From positions 3,207,695 to 3,271,694 of the forward strand of contig NZ_CP083405.1 in NCBI RefSeq assembly GCF_000975265.2: DNA of 64,000 bases, given 5' to 3'. The stretch comes from Mycobacterium lepromatosis (GTDB lineage Bacteria; Actinomycetota; Actinomycetes; Mycobacteriales; Mycobacteriaceae). Of the stretch, positions 61,427-64,000 are shown piece by piece; positions within the stretch are counted from its first letter, which is position 1, and the number at the start of each line of letters is the position of its first letter. Under the pieces are notes generated by a model. The model was not told the origin of the DNA. It worked only from the letters and a program-made list of their open reading frames with translations, and did not search any database. A program made the translations under genes and the position numbers.

Positions 61427-62575
61427 TCAGCGCTTACGTTTCTTTATCCGTGACACGAGACGTGGGGTGTAAGAGGTAGGATTATTATCCTGGCTAGCAC
61501 AATCCAACTCATCTATTGGAATGTTAGCTGTTTTCACTCCAGTCCCCCAGTCAATGTCAGTAGAGTCCACCTTCTGGGACACAAACTTTGTGCCATCGTC
61601 AGATACCACAGTGCTCTTCGAAGAAACATTCACGCTTGCCGGTACCGTCTTGGTGGCACACTTCGGTTTGGAACCGGGAGCAGGCGCGTTAGCCGTTCGA
61701 CGTTCAATAGCTTTCTGCCTCTTAGCCTCGTCTTCTTTATCGATCATAGCAAACACGTAATGCTGTTGGCCGAACGTCCAAATATTGTTAGAAAACCAGT
61801 ACAAAATAATCGCCAACGGAAGAAACGGGCCACCAACAATCACACCAAACGGAAACACATATAACGCAAGTTTGTTCATCAACGCAGTCTGCGGATTCGC
61901 TGCTGCTTCCGCACTCTGCCGATTTACCGAAGCCCGACTGTTGAAATAGGTAGCGATACCGGCCAGAATCATCATCGGACCGCCAACTAAAATTACGGCT
62001 GGACGGCTAAAATCAATAAACGCATCTAATCCGGAACGTTGCGTCATGTACGCACCAATTGGAGCACCCCACAGGTTAGCATCCAGGAAGTGCCCCACGT
62101 CAACTGAGGTGAACACATAATTCCCTGTCATCCGATTCTCAGTCACTGACATATGCGGCTGACCGAAACCTCCGGTCGTACGATTGAATGACCGTAAAGC
62201 ATGGTAAAGCCCCAAAAACACCGGTATCTGCGCAAACATCGGCAAGCATCCTAGGATAGGATTGAACCCGTGCTCACGTTGCAGTTTCTGTATCTCGAGC
62301 GCCATACGCTGACGATCTTTACCATACTTTCTTTGCAACGCTTTAATTCGTGGTTGTAACTCCTGCATCTGGCGAGTAGTACGGATCTGGCGCACGAACG
62401 GCTTGTAAAGCAACGCTCGCAAGGTAAAAACCAAGAACATCACCGATAACGCCCATGCAAAAAAGTTTGATGGACCCAGCACAGCAGCAAATAGCTTGTA
62501 CCAAACCCACATAATCCACGACACCGGGTAGTAAACGATGTCAAGACTGACAAAGTCAAACGGCAACAGACTCAT
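61427..62575 (-). CDS. yidC: Membrane protein insertase YidC
   Basis: Inserts and folds inner-membrane proteins with or without SecYEG. 382 residues: five membrane helices, the first [20 protein letters not shown], then [20 protein letters not shown] and the Oxa1/YidC signature [20 protein letters not shown]. It lacks the large periplasmic P1 domain, as in Gram-positive types. The C-terminal tail is basic ([11 protein letters not shown]). The ATG at 62575 overlaps the yidD end by 20 bases; the GGAGGATG just before it is a good ribosome binding site. Confidence 0.96.
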   Translation of the reverse strand: MSLLPFDFVSLDIVYYPVSWIMWVWYKLFAAVLGPSNFFAWALSVMFLVFTLRALLYKPFVRQIRTTRQMQELQPRIKALQRKYGKDRQRMALEIQKLQREHGFNPILGCLPMFAQIPVFLGLYHALRSFNRTTGGFGQPHMSVTENRMTGNYVFTSVDVGHFLDANLWGAPIGAYMTQRSGLDAFIDFSRPAVILVGGPMMILAGIATYFNSRASVNRQSAEAAANPQTALMNKLALYVFPFGVIVGGPFLPLAIILYWFSNNIWTFGQQHYVFAMIDKEDEAKRQKAIERRTANAPAPGSKPKCATKTVPASVNVSSKSTVVSDDGTKFVSQKVDSTDIDWGTGVKTANIPIDELDCASQDNNPTSYTPRLVSRIKKRKR

Positions 62576-62930
62576 CCTCCCCTAGCTTCGATGGGCAGCT
62601 CCAGGAGACGCCAGTGTCATCCAAACCGACCCAGTAATTCAACAGTTCCGATCGACGCTCCGGTATTGGATCCCATCCTCCTCGATGCCACGGCCCACAC
62701 TTAACTAATCTGGCTATTACTAACCAACTACCCTTGATTAAGCCGTATTCGGTCAAAGCATCGATAGCGTATTGACTACAAGTTGGAACAAAACGACATA
62801 CCGCCGGTTGCAACGGCGATATTATGTGCCGGTAAAGCTGGATCAGGAAAATCAGTCCACGCACCGCAGCCCTGCTTGCGCCGCAGATCTTAACCGCGGA
62901 TTCTGTGAGTACCGATACCGACCGAGTCAC
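62556..62930 (-). CDS. yidD: YidD-family membrane protein insertion factor
   Basis: 124 residues. [20 protein letters not shown] and [20 protein letters not shown], then [14 protein letters not shown], form the YidD (haemolysin-like, DUF37) signature with its Cys residues. It is a peripheral inner-membrane protein thought to help YidC. The GTG start overlaps the rnpA stop (GTGA). Confidence 0.94.
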   Translation of the reverse strand: MTRSVSVLTESAVKICGASRAAVRGLIFLIQLYRHIISPLQPAVCRFVPTCSQYAIDALTEYGLIKGSWLVIARLVKCGPWHRGGWDPIPERRSELLNYWVGLDDTGVSWSCPSKLGEDESVAV

Positions 62931-63289
62931 CAGTCCGTCTCTGCTAGTTCAAGAGCACGTCGCAGACCGTTTCGTAGCTGCTGAGCTAACCATGCTGATG
63001 AGGCTTTCCGACTACTCGGCAACGCACGAATCACCACCTGATCGGCTTCGCCTAATTCCCCTAACATAGACCGAACAACATGCCGTAATCGACGCGCCAC
63101 TCGATGACGCTCAACAGCAGAGCCCACCTTTTTAGGGATAATCAACCCAACATGAGGAACTTTCGCCTCATCCCTATTACACCCTCGCCAAACGTGAATG
63201 ATAACATCAGACTGCACTGTGCGCAGTCCATACTTTACCGTTGTATCAAAGTCGGATGACCGCCTCATGCGGTTACATGCGGGAAGCAC
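62927..63289 (-). CDS. rnpA: Ribonuclease P protein component
   Basis: Protein subunit of the tRNA 5'-processing ribozyme. 120 residues: [20 protein letters not shown] at the start, [20 protein letters not shown] and [11 protein letters not shown] carry the RNR motif region typical of RnpA (here V-E-R-H-R-V-A-R-R). GTG start at 63289. 22 bases after rpmH on the same strand. Confidence 0.95.
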   Translation of the reverse strand: MLPACNRMRRSSDFDTTVKYGLRTVQSDVIIHVWRGCNRDEAKVPHVGLIIPKKVGSAVERHRVARRLRHVVRSMLGELGEADQVVIRALPSSRKASSAWLAQQLRNGLRRALELAETDW

Positions 63290-63311
63290 CGCTAAAAACC
63301 CGTCGTTCAGA

Positions 63312-63455
63312 TCAAGCAGTCAATACGCGGCGGCCCTTACGGCGCCGATCGGACACAATCGACCGGCCAGCACGCGTGCGCATCCGAAGCCGGAAGCCAT
63401 GCACGCGGGCTCGACGCCGGTTGTTCGGCTGGAAAGTCCGCTTGCCTTTGGCCAC
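63312..63455 (-). CDS. rpmH: 50S ribosomal protein L34
   Basis: 47-residue ribosomal protein: [20 protein letters not shown], then [20 protein letters not shown]. The GTG start at 63455 has GGGAGAA upstream; an in-frame ATG 15 codons earlier is not used in the family. First gene of the rpmH-rnpA-yidD-yidC-jag-rsmG string that lies just upstream of dnaA in mycobacteria. Confidence 0.96.
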   Translation of the reverse strand: MAKGKRTFQPNNRRRARVHGFRLRMRTRAGRSIVSDRRRKGRRVLTA

Positions 63456-64000
63456 AGCATTCTCCCTCGGTGTGTTCGGCATCGTTTTTGGCAACGCCAT
63501 CCTACCGCCCGCACTTCATAAACACGTCGATCGCGTTGGTCTTAACGCGGTCCCCCGAGAACATAATCCCAGTTCACAGCCGGATCGCCAACTTTTGGAC
63601 GACTATTTGCTAGCGTACTGATCGGCCATCGCCGGGTCCAACCTGGCCCCGCCCCATCGGACCTGTTCAGACATTTGACAAAGTATATCGTTATCGAAAA
63701 GGTCGGTAGGCACAATCCCAACTGCAACCCCAACAACCCCTTCAAGAACAAGATTTGAATACAACACTACTGTTGGCAACCGGACAGAAAACTGTTAACT
63801 TCGGACAATAGCCATTTTCAGACTTGGAACGGCGGCCAACAACGAAGTAGGGATGACTGATCAACAGGTAATCTAGGTAACCTGAGCGGGCTACCTCCGG
63901 CATGGAAACCATGAACCGGGGCTATAAACTGCAGCCCACTTATCATCATACTTTCCACACCTGTACATAAGTCATGTGGACAGTTACTTCGTCGCAAACC
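63456..64000. promoter_or_regulatory. Intergenic region upstream of rpmH, towards dnaA
   Basis: In mycobacteria dnaA lies divergently after rpmH, so this should hold the promoters of both; dnaA itself is not within the window. No open frame with motifs. A TGTGGACAG near 63973 resembles part of a DnaA box but a single loose match is not enough to call one. The origin itself normally lies on the far side of dnaA. Confidence 0.5.

Noticed and set aside
63960..64000. DnaA box / origin of replication
   Set aside because: One loose match (TGTGGACAG) only; the mycobacterial origin normally lies between dnaA and dnaN, outside this window.

Overview
This window comes from a mycobacterium of the leprosy-bacillus clade (Mycobacterium leprae, M. 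lepromatosis, M. uberis type). The evidence is a set of typical mycobacterial oriC-flanking genes (rpmH, rnpA, yidD, yidC, jag, rsmG, parA, parB, cwlM, trxC, trxB, mviN, mutT4, pcnA), a DnaB helicase split by a small intein, and massive pseudogenisation: about half of the window is decayed coding sequence full of stops and frameshifts. One detail argues against M. leprae itself: as I recall, M. leprae has trxB and trx fused into one gene, and here they are two genes separated by a stop codon. I cannot name the species from sequence alone. References to M. tuberculosis gene numbers (Rv) are from memory of those proteins.

Layout. 1-7.4 kb: the very large P-type ATPase gene ctpI between two decayed acyl-CoA synthetase (fadD) genes. 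7.5-9.8 kb: monomeric isocitrate dehydrogenase icd2 (minus). 9.8-25.7 kb: a gene graveyard without an intact gene. In it I could read remnants of a PrrB-like histidine kinase, an Rv0072/Rv0073-type ABC transporter with a large internal deletion, an MFS transporter, a UGSC-family protein followed by a CaiB/BaiF CoA-transferase, and a ribbon-helix-helix protein; the rest is unassigned. 25.7-35.1 kb (minus): dnaB with intein, rplI, rpsR, ssb, rpsF, a broken Rv0052, a membrane glycosyltransferase-like gene, ponA1 and an Rv0049-type gene. 35.4-43.5 kb (plus): broken Rv0048c, a PadR regulator, ino1, broken Rv0045c, an LLM oxidoreductase, a broken GntR regulator, a broken amino-acid ABC transporter and a MarR regulator. 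44.1-64 kb: pcnA (minus), mutT4-Rv3909-mviN (plus), broken sigM and its neighbour, trxB-trxC-cwlM (plus), then Rv3916c, parB, parA, rsmG, jag, yidC, yidD, rnpA and rpmH (all minus), ending upstream of where dnaA should lie.

Functional themes. The surviving genes serve chromosome replication and segregation (dnaB, ssb, parAB, parS), translation (rplI, rpsR, rpsF, rpmH, tRNA and RNase P maturation), envelope building (ponA1, mviN, cwlM, yidC), thioredoxin-based redox control, inositol synthesis and central carbon metabolism. What has been lost is transport, two-component and sigma-factor regulation, and lipid or CoA-ester metabolism, as expected for an obligate intracellular lifestyle.

The most notable items are the class 3 intein in DnaB, a perfect 34-bp-stem palindrome after the Rv0051-type gene, the unfused trxB/trxC pair, a PadR gene whose conserved start lies on an ATA codon, a displaced reading frame at the start of jag, and a rearrangement junction that joins the Rv0042c side of the origin region to the Rv3907c side. 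I did not find a convincing new multi-gene system.
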